A stretch of DNA of 32,872 nucleotides, taken from the NCBI RefSeq assembly GCF_000731095.1, contig NZ_JMTZ01000075.1, positions 1 through 32,872 on the forward strand, written 5' to 3'. Below, piece after piece: positions 1 through 8,453 of the stretch. This DNA comes from Lysobacter antibioticus (GTDB lineage Bacteria; Pseudomonadota; Gammaproteobacteria; Xanthomonadales; Xanthomonadaceae). The notes beneath the pieces were generated by a model, which saw only the letters and a list, made by a program, of their open reading frames with translations, was not told the origin of the DNA and made no database searches. The translations under genes were made by a program, and so were the position numbers. How positions within the stretch are numbered: the stretch's first letter is position 1; each line of letters opens with the position of its first letter.

Positions 1-2330
1 CGCTTGACCAGGCCGGTCGGCCAGTACTCGACCCGGGTGATGCGGTCGTCGGTCTCGACGCTGTTGTCGGCGCCGCGCACCTTGGTCGCGGCCAACCAGC
101 CGCGCGGGTGGTACTCGTAGTCGGTGACGATTCCGTTGGCGTTGACGACCGATAGCGGGCGGCCCTGCGGGTCGTAGCCGAAGGTCTCGGTGCTGCGGCC
201 CAGCGCATCGACGACCTTGCGCAGGTCGCCCTTGCGGTAGGTGCACAACGCCGGCTGGGCCGCGCAGGTGCTGTCGTCGCTGCCGTAGTACTGGAACGTC
301 GTGATGTCGTTGACGTCAGTGCGCGGACCATCAACCGACTTGACCAGCCCCAGGATCGGGCAGGTGCTGTTGCTCGCGGCCACGTCGGCGGCTTCGCAGT
401 AGGCATAGGTCGTCGTGCGGGTCTGGTTGCTGACCGTGTCGCGCACGGTGACCGTAACCGGCTGCAGGCGCGCGTTACGGACGATGCGGGTCTCGCGGTT
501 GCCGACCGTGGTCAGCAATGTGCGGTTGCTGGCGAGGTCGCGGCGTTCCGCACTGGTGCGTTCCTGCGCCAGACCGACCGCTTCCTTGACCGTATGCGTG
601 CGCGCTAGCTGCCCGGTCACCGGGTCATTCGCCTCGGCATACGTGTGCTTGGTCTGGGTGCCGTTGCGGTCGGTGACGGTGTCGAGGCGACGGCGGAAGT
701 CGACGGTTTCGTCGTAATACGTCCTGCCGATGGTGCCGCGGGTGTCGGTCAGGCCGCTGACCTTGCGCGGCGCACCGCTCGCCGGCGACGCGGTCAAACC
801 ATAGGTGGTCTGCCGATCGAGAGGATCGGTGACGATGGAACCACCCGTCGAAGGATAGGTCAGGGTGACGCGGTCGGCATTGCCGGAATGGACGCTCAAG
901 GTCACCCGATTCTTGGCATCGTAATTGAACGTACTGTAGCGCTGGCCGCCCTCCGCGGTTACGCCAGTCAGATTGAGAGGAAACCTCGTATCTTCATAGT
1001 GATAGGTCCGCGACTCGCCGCCAGGATAGGTGACGGTTTCGATCTGTCCATTGGCGTTAAAGGCATAAGACGCGAGCGCTACGCCGGCCAAACGAATCGC
1101 AGTGATCGGCGCGTCGTCGCCGCCCGCGGTGTACTCGAACACCAGGCTGCGGCCGCTGTTGTGGGCGATCGCGGCCAGACGGCGCATTCCATCGTAGCTA
1201 TAACTCAGGACCGAGCCGTTCTCGAAACGCTGTTCCAGCAGACGGCCGGCGGCGTCGAAGCGCAGCATCCGGTCGCTGCGATGCATCAGCCACTGCGCGC
1301 CGTCGGCGACGACCCGGTCGCCGCTTTGGTCGTTCGCCTCGTACGCGGCGCCCACCAGTGTGAACGCGACCTGCGAACCATCGGCTTCAATGAAACCGAT
1401 ACGGACCGTCGGGTCGGAAGGCGTGGTCGGATCGGGGCCGACCGACAGCCGCAGATTATGCGAATGCGTCCAGCCATAACCGAATCCGCCAGCGGCAGTC
1501 GACGTTAGCGAGTGGTAATGGCGATCGAATGCAATCCAGCCCAGATCGAAATCGTGCGCCGGCTCGGACTTGTCCCCGGTTGTCGGGTCACAGGGATTGC
1601 CAACCGGGCACTCGTTGCTCGGCAGCGGATCACTGTAATAGGCCATGTCGAAGCTCGACCCGGCGCCACAGGCATTGAGATCGGTGTTCCAGGTCATGAG
1701 CCGGCCGGGGCAACTGGCCGCCCGATCCTTGACGATCTTGACCTGGGTGTTGGTGAGATAACAGGCACCGCCGCCTCCGGGCGCCACCATGTATTTGACG
1801 TCGGTAGGCGTGGATTCGCGAATCGCGATCGGGCTGGTCGACCAGGTCAGATCCGTTGTCCAGACCGTCGGCGTAACCGTGCTGGCCGCCGCGCAGCCCT
1901 GAGCGACGCTTTGGGCGTCGTAGTCCTGCTTGATGCGGGCGACGATCGCGTCCATCGAAGTCTGCGTCGGCGTACCCGACGGGTCGTTGAGCTCCTTGTA
2001 AGCCCAATCGGTCAAGGTCGGCGGCTTGGGCTCGATGGCGTACTTGTAGACGGTCTTACTGTTGAGGGTGACCTCGTTTTTGACGTACATGCTCATCGGC
2101 GGACCGCCGAACTGGGCGAAGTAATTCCTGATGCCCTGCTGCATCGCGGCTTCGGTGGTCTGCGGCGCCAGCGCGAGGCTGTTGGTGCGCCACAGCTTTA
2201 CCGTTTCCTGCGCCTGCGCGCCCGAGGCGAGCAGCAAGCCCAGCGAGGCCAGAGTCAGGTTCCAGCCGATACGGGTTCGAGCCGGCCGGCGTTCGGCCTC
2301 ATTGTCGGCATCCGTTGCGACAACTGTCAT
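1..2330 (-). CDS. RHS/YD-repeat protein with DUF6531-like region, 3' end outside window
   Basis: The minus strand is open from an ATG at 2330 to the window edge (776 codons), so only the N-terminal part is present. The first ~40 residues form a signal peptide: a charged start, a hydrophobic run, and a likely cut after GAQA. Around residues 245-270 a segment with NPCDPTTGDK followed by a DFDLG...FDRHYHS pattern looks like the DUF6531 region that opens many RHS proteins. From about residue 375 onward there are repeated YD-type motifs (LSYSYDGMRRLAAI, FNYDAKNRVTL, FGYDPQGRPLSV). RHS proteins build a large beta-shell that often encloses a C-terminal toxin; here that C-terminus lies to the left, so toxin activity cannot be judged. 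The start at 2330 has AAGGA six bases upstream; an in-frame ATG at 2336 is too close to it. Confidence 0.88.
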   Translation of the reverse strand, partial: MTVVATDADNEAERRPARTRIGWNLTLASLGLLLASGAQAQETVKLWRTNSLALAPQTTEAAMQQGIRNYFAQFGGPPMSMYVKNEVTLNSKTVYKYAIEPKPPTLTDWAYKELNDPSGTPTQTSMDAIVARIKQDYDAQSVAQGCAAASTVTPTVWTTDLTWSTSPIAIRESTPTDVKYMVAPGGGGACYLTNTQVKIVKDRAASCPGRLMTWNTDLNACGAGSSFDMAYYSDPLPSNECPVGNPCDPTTGDKSEPAHDFDLGWIAFDRHYHSLTSTAAGGFGYGWTHSHNLRLSVGPDPTTPSDPTVRIGFIEADGSQVAFTLVGAAYEANDQSGDRVVADGAQWLMHRSDRMLRFDAAGRLLEQRFENGSVLSYSYDGMRRLAAIAHNSGRSLVFEYTAGGDDAPITAIRLAGVALASYAFNANGQIETVTYPGGESRTYHYEDTRFPLNLTGVTAEGGQRYSTFNYDAKNRVTLSVHSGNADRVTLTYPSTGGSIVTDPLDRQTTYGLTASPASGAPRKVSGLTDTRGTIGRTYYDETVDFRRRLDTVTDRNGTQTKHTYAEANDPVTGQLARTHTVKEAVGLAQERTSAERRDLASNRTLLTTVGNRETRIVRNARLQPVTVTVRDTVSNQTRTTTYAYCEAADVAASNSTCPILGLVKSVDGPRTDVNDITTFQYYGSDDSTCAAQPALCTYRKGDLRKVVDALGRSTETFGYDPQGRPLSVVNANGIVTDYEYHPRGWLAATKVRGADNSVETDDRITRVEYWPTGLVK

Positions 2331-2458
2331 GGTCATTCCTTCTATGGAGCTTGGAGAGGCCGTACGCACGGTCGGTGAGGGAGGACCGCCGGCGCCGGCA
2401 TGGGGGATTCGATATCCGAAAGCGAACCGTCGGGCATCGTGTGCAGCTTGATCGGTAC

Positions 2459-2614
2459 TTATGTCTGGGCGGCGACGCGTGGCCGCCGGTTCGAGCCGGG
2501 GCATGGCGGCGCCGCCGCGTTTGCGACAACGAAAGTCAGGGCGGTTTCGATCTCGGCGGCTGGCCGAAGCACGGCCGTGGCGGCCGCTGTGCGTGCGGGC
2601 AAATCCATCTGCAT
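2459..2614 (-). CDS. Possible small ORF, 51 aa, unknown
   Basis: This is a short ORF from ATG at 2614 to TAA at 2459, 129 bases upstream of the RHS gene and on the same strand. A purine-rich AAGGAAAGGGA ribosome-binding sequence lies just before the ATG, better than many accepted genes here. The product starts MQMDLPARTAAATAV, is rich in Ala and Arg, has one Cys (in APPCPG), and shows no signal peptide or membrane segment. I do not recognise a function. It may be one of the short hypothetical ORFs, sometimes repeated, found in Lysobacter genomes; that is recall, not a search result. It could also be non-coding. Confidence 0.35.
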   Translation of the reverse strand: MQMDLPARTAAATAVLRPAAEIETALTFVVANAAAPPCPGSNRRPRVAAQT

Positions 2615-3227
2615 TGTTCCCTTTCCTTAGGTCGGCAGGTCGATACTACGCCCGCGCATCTCAACGGCAGCGACGCGTGCTGAGCGTCGGCAACGGACGC
2701 ATGCAAGGGCGTGTTCGGCGCTCACTGTAGGCGCAACGGGTTCGCGAAAGCCAGTACAAGGCGAGGCCTTTGCGCAAAATTACAAACAGAGACGCCGCGC
2801 ACAAAATGTCGCGACTGCGGCGCAATCGCCGCGATCTATCGAGCGGCTTTCGCAGGCCGTCTCGACGCAAGCTAAATACCGGATGACCGGCATCCATTCG
2901 ATGCGGCTCGAATACCACGCCAAGGCCTTCCCCGCCCGACGTCCCAGCGCATCCACGCCGCTGTCGCAACATCACTGCACCACTGCCGCAGCAAGGCGTG
3001 AGGGTCGTGGAGACCGCTGCCAGAGCGCGACCGCGGACTCACTAAGACGGATCGTTACAAACCTTGTGGCCGTTGTCCGGGAAAACTGCGCCGTGCATCG
3101 CATCGGCCATGACAAGCGACGCCTAGATTGCGCCCGACGTTCGCGACCGTACGTGCCCGGTGTGGCCCCCACCGCCGGTCGCGACCGTCACGTCATGCCC
3201 GATCCGGGCACTTACCTAGGATGCCTA
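2615..3227. other. Gene-free stretch between RHS side and pectate-lyase-fold gene
   Basis: About 610 bases hold no ORF that I would accept. There is an AT-richer patch at about 2750-2815 which, on the minus strand, could carry promoter elements for the small ORF and the RHS gene, but no convincing -35/-10 pair stands out. An in-frame extension of the downstream plus-strand gene runs back to 2883, but its residues do not resemble any family and it lacks a good ribosome-binding site. Confidence 0.4.
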
Positions 3228-4568
3228 ATGAGCAAGAAGACCACGAGTTCCGATGCAAGTGCCGATACCGGCCCCCATTCGCGTGCGCGCCGCAAGCTGA
3301 TCGGCGCGGCCGGCATGATCGCCGGCGCCGGCGCGGCCGCCGCGGCCACCACCGCCGCCTCGATCGGCGGTTCGATGTACCAGAACGAACCCATCGGCGG
3401 CGCACCGGCGCCGCGTCGCGACGGCGCGTTGGCGTCCACCGCGCTGGTCGGGACCGACCCGGGCCGTATCAACGTCAAGGACTACGGCGCGGTCGGCAAC
3501 GGCAGCACCGACGACACCGCCGCGATCGAACGCGCGCGCGATGCGGTGTTCGCATCCAGGAACGGCAACGGCTGGCTGACCCATCACCTGTATTTCCCGG
3601 CCGGCATCTACCGCGTGACCAAGGCCGACGTGCTGCTGCCCAAGGGCCCGGACACCGGCAAGACCAAGATCAACGGCTATGTCATCGAAGGCCAGGGCAA
3701 GCGCAGCTCCGAGATCCTGTTCGACGCCGCCCCGAGCGGTGGCGACGCGTTCGCCAACAATCTGCTGACCGCCTACGGCCGCCTGCGCCAGTTACGCGTG
3801 CGCGAGATCAGCTTCCGCGCCGCGCGTCCGGGGCTCAACTGGATCTATTGCTGGGCCTCGGTGGCCGGCGGAACCAACCAGGACTTCGCCTTCGACGACG
3901 TCGAATGGCGCGGCCCCTGGAACCGGGTGATCGGCCTGGACGGCCCGGCCGATTCCAACCTCAACTCCGAGTGGGCTTTCAATCGCTGCCACCTGGCCAA
4001 CGATGTCGTGTTGGGCGACGCCTTCCTGCATTCGGGCATGACGCCGACCCACAGCCAGCAGGATCAGTTCCTGAATTTCTGGTTCCGCGACTGCAAGTTC
4101 GAGTACCAGAGCGGCACCTTGCTGCGCTTCGCGCGTGGCGGCTACATCAACGTGTACGGCGGCTCCTGGATCCAGTGCAACGAAACCCAGGACATCCCGT
4201 CGGTGTTCTTCGACCTGCCGCCGGGCCCGCACAACAACACGGTCAAGACGCTGATCGTGATGGGCGTGCGCTTCGAGTTGCGCCATGCCAAGAGCAAGCT
4301 GATGAATTGCGGATGGGATGCGGCGAACGCGAACCTGACTTTCATCTCTTGCACCGATGCGGCGCGTTCGTTCCAGAGCCACATCGGCCCGCCGTCGATC
4401 CCGGTCACCTATCGGCCGCGCGGCGGCGACATGCCCTACGTGAAATGGCAGTCGTGCCAGCTCATGGGGCGCCATGAGTCTTTCGCTACGGTCAATCGCG
4501 AACGGCTGGTCTTCGAACAGTGCCACACCTTCAACTACCCCATGGCGCAGTTCCTGGTGCAGAAGTAA
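3228..4568 (+). CDS. Tat-exported pectate-lyase-superfamily (right-handed beta-helix) protein
   Basis: The protein is 446 aa. The N-terminus (MSKKTTSSD...RARRKLIGAAG followed by an Ala/Gly-rich hydrophobic stretch) is a twin-arginine-type signal with RR before the hydrophobic core. After it, INVKDYGAVGNGSTDDTAAI and then FPAGIYRV are the hallmark opening of the pectate_lyase_3 / glycosyl hydrolase 28-like beta-helix family. Family members act on or bind polysaccharides; the substrate cannot be told here, and I do not see a decisive catalytic triad. The start at 3228 has AGGA seven bases upstream; in-frame ATGs further up (2883, 3195) lack this. The gene stands alone, with a strong stem-loop just after the stop, so it is probably monocistronic. 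Confidence 0.8.
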   Translation: MSKKTTSSDASADTGPHSRARRKLIGAAGMIAGAGAAAAATTAASIGGSMYQNEPIGGAPAPRRDGALASTALVGTDPGRINVKDYGAVGNGSTDDTAAIERARDAVFASRNGNGWLTHHLYFPAGIYRVTKADVLLPKGPDTGKTKINGYVIEGQGKRSSEILFDAAPSGGDAFANNLLTAYGRLRQLRVREISFRAARPGLNWIYCWASVAGGTNQDFAFDDVEWRGPWNRVIGLDGPADSNLNSEWAFNRCHLANDVVLGDAFLHSGMTPTHSQQDQFLNFWFRDCKFEYQSGTLLRFARGGYINVYGGSWIQCNETQDIPSVFFDLPPGPHNNTVKTLIVMGVRFELRHAKSKLMNCGWDAANANLTFISCTDAARSFQSHIGPPSIPVTYRPRGGDMPYVKWQSCQLMGRHESFATVNRERLVFEQCHTFNYPMAQFLVQK

Positions 4569-4574
4569 GCGGCA

Positions 4575-4602
4575 CGGCGCGGGGCGGATTCGCCCCGCGC
4601 CG
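4575..4602 (+). terminator. Stem-loop after the beta-helix gene
   Basis: A perfect 12-bp GC-rich stem (CGGCGCGGGGCG, loop GATT, then its complement) begins 7 bases after the stop codon at 4568. No T-tract follows, so it may be a 3' mRNA-stabilising hairpin or an imperfect terminator. It could also serve the convergent phosphoesterase gene. Confidence 0.55.
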
Positions 4603-4658
4603 GTCTCGAAGCTGGCGGATGGGTCGTTCGCTGCGAGCCGAACCAGGCCCGCATCCGC

Positions 4659-5393
4659 CTACACGTAACCCGTCGCCAATGCGCGCGCCCAATCGGGCCG
4701 GCCGTTGCGCAAAGCCCGTTCGGCTTCCGCATACCAGTCGTAGTCCACCGTGAGCAGCTGCGCGCTCCATTCGTCGTTGGCCCGCTCGACGATGGCATAG
4801 CGCGCCTGCGGCGAACCGGTCTCGACCCGGTGCGGATGCGGATGCTCGCCGGCGTAAGCCTGCAAACCTACGCTGCCGGGATTGACGATCAAACGCCCAT
4901 CGGCCAAGCGCAGGCTGCGCGGCACGTGGGTGTGTCCGCACAGGATCACACGCGCATCGGTGCCGCCGGCACGCTGCGCCGCTTCGTCGTGATGAGCCGG
5001 GCGCATGCCGTGCTCGTCGACGGTCTCGATGAAACACTCCAGGTCGCTGCGCGGCGTGCCATGGACCAGCAGCACCTCCTCGTTCAAGCGCCAGGTCGGC
5101 GGCAGGCTGCGCAGCCACTCGCGCTGGTCGGGACGGATCTCGGCGACGGCATGACGGTCGGACGCGCTCATGCGTTCGGGCGGATCGGTCAGCACCTGGC
5201 GTTCGTGATTGCCGGCGATGGTCGGCCAGCGCAGCGCGATCAGGCGGTCGGCGGTTTCGCACGGCCGCAGCGGGCCGGACAACAGGTCGCCGAGATTGAC
5301 CGCGAGATCGACGCCGCGCCGCTCGATATCGGCCAGGACCGCATCGAGCGCCCCCAGGTTGCCATGGACATCGGAAATGACGGCTATGCGCAT
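4659..5393 (-). CDS. Metallophosphoesterase (YfcE/MJ0936-like phosphodiesterase)
   Basis: This 244-aa calcineurin-like metallophosphoesterase carries all the metal-binding blocks in order: SDVHGN at residues 7-12, NLGDLLSGP from 33, AGNHE at 60-64, LVHGTP in the middle, and CGHTHVPRS near 150. Such proteins use two metal ions to cut phosphodiester or phosphomonoester bonds; substrates for this subfamily are mostly unknown. The length and motif spacing are normal, with no signal peptide, so it should be cytoplasmic. It is convergent with the beta-helix gene and its start lies about 220 bases from the SRP RNA gene, which is transcribed away from it. The ribosome-binding site is weak. Confidence 0.88.
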   Translation of the reverse strand: MRIAVISDVHGNLGALDAVLADIERRGVDLAVNLGDLLSGPLRPCETADRLIALRWPTIAGNHERQVLTDPPERMSASDRHAVAEIRPDQREWLRSLPPTWRLNEEVLLVHGTPRSDLECFIETVDEHGMRPAHHDEAAQRAGGTDARVILCGHTHVPRSLRLADGRLIVNPGSVGLQAYAGEHPHPHRVETGSPQARYAIVERANDEWSAQLLTVDYDWYAEAERALRNGRPDWARALATGYV

Positions 5394-5615
5394 CGGTCGA
5401 TTCTAGCGCCAGGGCTGCCCGGCCTACGCAGAGCCGCGGGCAAGGCGCCATGCGGCTCTCCAGGCCGATGTATGGGCGTGCGGCGGCCGAGATTGCGCCG
5501 CGATGGCGGCTTCAGGCAGAATACTGGGCTCTCCGGTCGACAACCGGGCCGCCCCACCGGCGACCGCAGCTGTCCATCGGAGTCGCGAAAGCGCTGCGGC
5601 GCCTTCGTTCTCTAT

Positions 5616-5725
5616 GGTGGCCCCGTTGGCGCCTCCGCGACGATAAGTTGAAAATCCCGCCAGGGCCGGAAGGCAGCAACGGTATCGACCGATTCGGGCG
5701 CCGGAGTCACGCTTGCGGGGCCGCC
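5616..5725 (+). ncRNA. ffs: 4.5S RNA of the signal recognition particle (small bacterial SRP RNA)
   Basis: The conserved SRP apical-domain sequence CAGGGCCGGAAGGCAGCAAC lies at 5661-5680, matching the GGAAG tetraloop and the asymmetric-loop bases that bind Ffh. The flanks pair as a long hairpin: GGTGGCCCCG at 5616 pairs with CGGGGCCGCC ending at 5725 with a single G-U, and GGCGCC on both sides also pairs. The size of about 110 nt fits the short gammaproteobacterial form. A TTTT run follows a few bases after the terminal stem and may end transcription. The exact 5' and 3' ends are inferred from pairing. The RNA with Ffh directs ribosomes making membrane proteins to FtsY. Confidence 0.92.
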
Positions 5726-5776
5726 GCCTTTTCGGGCCCTGGGATTACCCCGAACGAGGCCGTCCGACGGATCGGC

Positions 5777-6790
5777 TCAATCGCCCGGCAGCGACAAGGC
5801 CAGCGCATCGGGCTCGCGCCCGGTCTTCCAGTAGGCGATCGGTTTCCAGGTCTTGCGGTCGATCACCGCGACCTCGTCGCCGCCGCTGATCGCGACATAG
5901 ACCCGCGGCCGCTTCGGGTCGGCCACCACGCCGATCGGCAAGGCAGCGCGACCGAGCAAGGTGTCGCGGTACTCGGCGCCTTCGCGCGACAGCGCGATCG
6001 TCGCCAGCGCTTTCTTGCGACGCGCATCGAACACCGACACCGTCGCCGCGCGTGCGTTGCTGACCAGGGCGTGGCGGCCGTCGGCGGTGAAGGCGACGCG
6101 AATCGGAAAGCCCGGGCTCGGCAAGGTTTTGCGGATCGCGAGCGTGCGCGCGTCGTGCACGGTCACGGTGCCGGCCTCGCGGTTGCTGACCCAGACTTCG
6201 CCGCTGCCGGGGCGTACCGCGATGCCTTCGGCGCCCTTGCCCGCCTCGACTTCCGCGCTCTTGGCATTGCGGTTCAGATCGACGCGACTGACCGTGCCCC
6301 GGTCGATTTTGCTGACGTAGGCAGCCTTGCCGTCGGCGGATACCACGACCATGTGGCCGCGCCCCTCGCCCATCGCGATCTCGGCGACGATCTGGCCCCC
6401 GGCCAGATCGATGCGCAGCAGATGACCCGAGGCCTCGGTCGTCGCCAAGGCTTCGCGATCGCCGGGCAGGAAGCGCAAGCCATGCGGGCGGCCGTGGCGG
6501 CCGAGGTCGATGATGCGCGGCGGCTTGCCGCTTCGCAGGTCGAGCACGCTCAAGGTATGGCCCGGGGTTTCGCGGCTGCCGTAGTTCGCCACCAGCGCAG
6601 TGCCGCCGTCGTGGCTGACTGCGATTTCGTGCGGCGCCTGGCCGGTAGCGAATTCGCCGAGCTTATGGCCATCGTCGAGCGACAGACGCCAGATGGTATC
6701 CGCGGATTTGTTGCCGACCAACAGCTCGCCCGAAAGCGCCGGCACGGCGGCGGCGAGCAGGAGGATCAGGCACAGCGAGCGATATCGCAT
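5777..6790 (-). CDS. Exported YVTN/YncE-like beta-propeller protein
   Basis: The protein is 337 aa. Residues 1-21 form a signal peptide (MRYRSLCLILLLAAAVPALS), so it is periplasmic or secreted. The rest consists of seven or so ~40-residue propeller blades, visible as repeated patterns such as HEIAVSHDGGTALVANYGS, MVVVSADGKAAYVSK, EGIAVRPGSGEVWVSNREAG and RVAFTADGRHALVSNAR. Families of this type bind ligands or act as scaffolds; no catalytic motif is evident. It follows the 142-aa membrane protein by 27 bases on the same strand and so is probably the last gene of the moa transcription unit. An AGGA sequence precedes the ATG. Function is unknown. Confidence 0.82.
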   Translation of the reverse strand: MRYRSLCLILLLAAAVPALSGELLVGNKSADTIWRLSLDDGHKLGEFATGQAPHEIAVSHDGGTALVANYGSRETPGHTLSVLDLRSGKPPRIIDLGRHGRPHGLRFLPGDREALATTEASGHLLRIDLAGGQIVAEIAMGEGRGHMVVVSADGKAAYVSKIDRGTVSRVDLNRNAKSAEVEAGKGAEGIAVRPGSGEVWVSNREAGTVTVHDARTLAIRKTLPSPGFPIRVAFTADGRHALVSNARAATVSVFDARRKKALATIALSREGAEYRDTLLGRAALPIGVVADPKRPRVYVAISGGDEVAVIDRKTWKPIAYWKTGREPDALALSLPGD

Positions 6791-6817
6791 CGTCCTAGGC
6801 TCCGGAAACAGCAGGCT

Positions 6818-7246
6818 CTATCGGCTGCCGAGATCACCAGAAGGGAGTCTGCTCGGGTAGTTCCAACGCCAAACCAGCCAGAACACGATTCCCGACAACA
6901 ACCCCAACGGGCAATCCACCAGCAAGTCCCTCGGCACCGGTGGAGCAGGCAATCTGATGACGATCGCCGCGATAGCGCCGACACAGGCGCCCGATCCCAT
7001 CGCAGTCCACACGTTGACCAGATTGAAACGGTCGAACAGCACCACCATCGGAACCCCGAATACCAACGCGATGGGCAAGACGAACATGTAAGCCAGCGGG
7101 ATGAATAAGATGTTCGTCATCGACAGGGAAGTGCCGTCGATCAGTGCCGAAGGCAGATTCAGGCCGATCGCAGGCACAAGCGCAGCGGCCGCCATCCCTA
7201 CGAGGATGACGAGCGTCTTGTGCAAGGATGGCTCCGTCCTCTGCAT
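6818..7246 (-). CDS. Small integral membrane protein, unknown function
   Basis: A 142-aa protein begins at an ATG at 7246 with an excellent AAGGAG ribosome-binding site six bases upstream, only 10 bases after the moaE stop. The same frame stays open further upstream inside moaE, but that part is a shadow of moaE. Four hydrophobic segments are visible: residues ~12-32 (VILVGMAAAALVPAIG), ~45-70 (ILFIPLAYMFVLPIALVFG), ~78-98 (TAMGSGACVGAIAAIVI) and ~112-130 (LLSGIVFWLVW). No enzyme or transporter motif is seen and I do not recognise the family. Position suggests co-transcription with moaE and the beta-propeller gene. Confidence 0.72.
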   Translation of the reverse strand: MQRTEPSLHKTLVILVGMAAAALVPAIGLNLPSALIDGTSLSMTNILFIPLAYMFVLPIALVFGVPMVVLFDRFNLVNVWTAMGSGACVGAIAAIVIRLPAPPVPRDLLVDCPLGLLSGIVFWLVWRWNYPSRLPSGDLGSR

Positions 7247-7256
7247 GGTTCGCTCC

Positions 7257-7685
7257 TTAAGCCGCCGGCGACTCCGGATGCAACCAATCCGCATCCCCAT
7301 CCGCATAACGCTCGTGCTTCCAGATCGGCACCCGCGACTTGGTCTCGTCGATGATGTAGCGGCAGGCGGCGAACGCGGCTTCGCGATGGGGGGCGCTGAC
7401 CCCGACCCAGACCGCGAGCTCGCCGATCGCCAGGTCGCCGACGCGGTGCACGCAGCGCGCATCGACGATGGCGAAACGCTCGATGGCTTCTTCCAGCACG
7501 CGCTCGCCTTCGGCCAGGGCGAGTGCGGCATAGCTTTCGTAACGCAGGCCGGCGACGGCACGGCCGCCGTGGTGGTCGCGCACCCAACCCTCGAAGCTGG
7601 CGAAGGCGCCGGCGCGATCGCTGAGCAGTTGCGCGCGCAAGGGTGCGATCTCGAAGGAATGCTCGGACAAGGCGAATCGTGCCAT
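7257..7685 (-). CDS. moaE: Molybdopterin synthase catalytic subunit MoaE
   Basis: MoaE (142 aa) with MoaD forms molybdopterin synthase, which adds two sulfurs to cyclic pyranopterin monophosphate to give molybdopterin in the cytoplasm. Family signatures are present: GAFASFEGWVRDHHGG near the start, RVGDLAIGE at 81-89, HREAAF at 100-105, and DETKSRVPIWKHE with the two catalytic lysines (K116, K123). The length is normal. The start at 7685 lies one base after the moaD stop, with GGGAGG inside the end of moaD, so the two are translationally coupled. The frame is open further upstream but that part overlaps moaD. Confidence 0.95.
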   Translation of the reverse strand: MARFALSEHSFEIAPLRAQLLSDRAGAFASFEGWVRDHHGGRAVAGLRYESYAALALAEGERVLEEAIERFAIVDARCVHRVGDLAIGELAVWVGVSAPHREAAFAACRYIIDETKSRVPIWKHERYADGDADWLHPESPAA

Positions 7686-7686
7686 C

Positions 7687-7929
7687 TCAGCCTCCCGAGA
7701 CCGGTGGAATGAAGGCGACTTCGCTGCCGGCGCGCGGCGCTTCGTCCCAGCGCGCGAAAGCGCCGTCGACGGCGACACGCAGGCGCTCGACCGGCAGGGC
7801 GAACCCATGCCGCTGGCGCAGCGAGTCGTACAGCGCGCGCAGATCGGCCGCGTCGGCCTCGACCGATTCGCTGGCAACGCCGGCGGCGTCGCGCAGGCTG
7901 GCGAAATACAGCACGGTGAGCCGGCTCAT
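7687..7929 (-). CDS. moaD: Molybdopterin synthase sulfur-carrier subunit MoaD
   Basis: This is an 80-aa ubiquitin-fold protein. It begins [17 protein letters not shown], has the typical [11 protein letters not shown] ending, and the terminal Gly-Gly (79-80) is the residue pair that is adenylated and thiocarboxylated before sulfur transfer inside MoaE. Its ATG overlaps the moaC stop by four bases (ATGA), a standard arrangement for coupled translation. The adenylating enzyme MoeB is not in this window. Confidence 0.95.
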   Translation of the reverse strand: MSRLTVLYFASLRDAAGVASESVEADAADLRALYDSLRQRHGFALPVERLRVAVDGAFARWDEAPRAGSEVAFIPPVSGG

Positions 7930-8453
7930 CGCTCGTCCCCCGCCCTGCGCTTTGGCTTCGCGGCGAAGTCGCGCTTGCCGCCGCGCTTGCCGGTCAACTT
8001 GGCCGGCCCGAGCACGATGCCATGCGACAAGGCCTTGCACATGTCGTAGACGGTCAGCGCCGCGACCGTCGCGCCGGTCAGAGCTTCCATCTCGACGCCG
8101 GTGCGGTGGGTGGTCTTGACCTCGCACTCGATCATCAAGCTGTTGTCGCCGTCCCAATCGATACTTAAACGGCAGCCGTCGATCGGCAGCGGATGACAGA
8201 ACGGGATCAGCTCATGGGTGCGCTTGACCGCCATCGTGCCGGCGATGATGGCGGTGTCGATCACCGCGCCCTTCTTGCTCTTGAGTCCGCTGGCGCGCAG
8301 TTGCAGCGCGACCGCGGCCGGAAAACGCACGCGGCATTGCGCGACCGCCTCGCGGGTGGTCACCGACTTGTCCGACACGTCGACCATCGCCGGGCGGCCG
8401 TCGCGGTCGACATGGGTAAGGGAAGGTTTGGATTTCAAATCGCCAGACTCCAT
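7926..8453 (-). CDS. moaC: Cyclic pyranopterin monophosphate synthase MoaC
   Basis: MoaC (175 aa) converts the MoaA product 3',8-cyclo-GTP to cyclic pyranopterin monophosphate. The sequence has the expected [19 protein letters not shown] start, the [11 protein letters not shown] block (K59-K61), [17 protein letters not shown] around 75-91, and [14 protein letters not shown] with the conserved Asp137 and Lys140. The C-terminal tail is rich in Lys/Arg. No clear ribosome-binding site precedes the ATG at 8453; the start lies 19 bases inside the end of the dioxygenase-like gene, so translation probably depends on coupling to it. Confidence 0.95.
   Translation of the reverse strand: MESGDLKSKPSLTHVDRDGRPAMVDVSDKSVTTREAVAQCRVRFPAAVALQLRASGLKSKKGAVIDTAIIAGTMAVKRTHELIPFCHPLPIDGCRLSIDWDGDNSLMIECEVKTTHRTGVEMEALTGATVAALTVYDMCKALSHGIVLGPAKLTGKRGGKRDFAAKPKRRAGDER

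Noticed and set aside
5450-7108. A 552-codon plus-strand frame across ffs and the beta-propeller gene
   Set aside because: It passes through the SRP RNA and lies antisense to the beta-propeller gene, with no domain features. It is a GC shadow.
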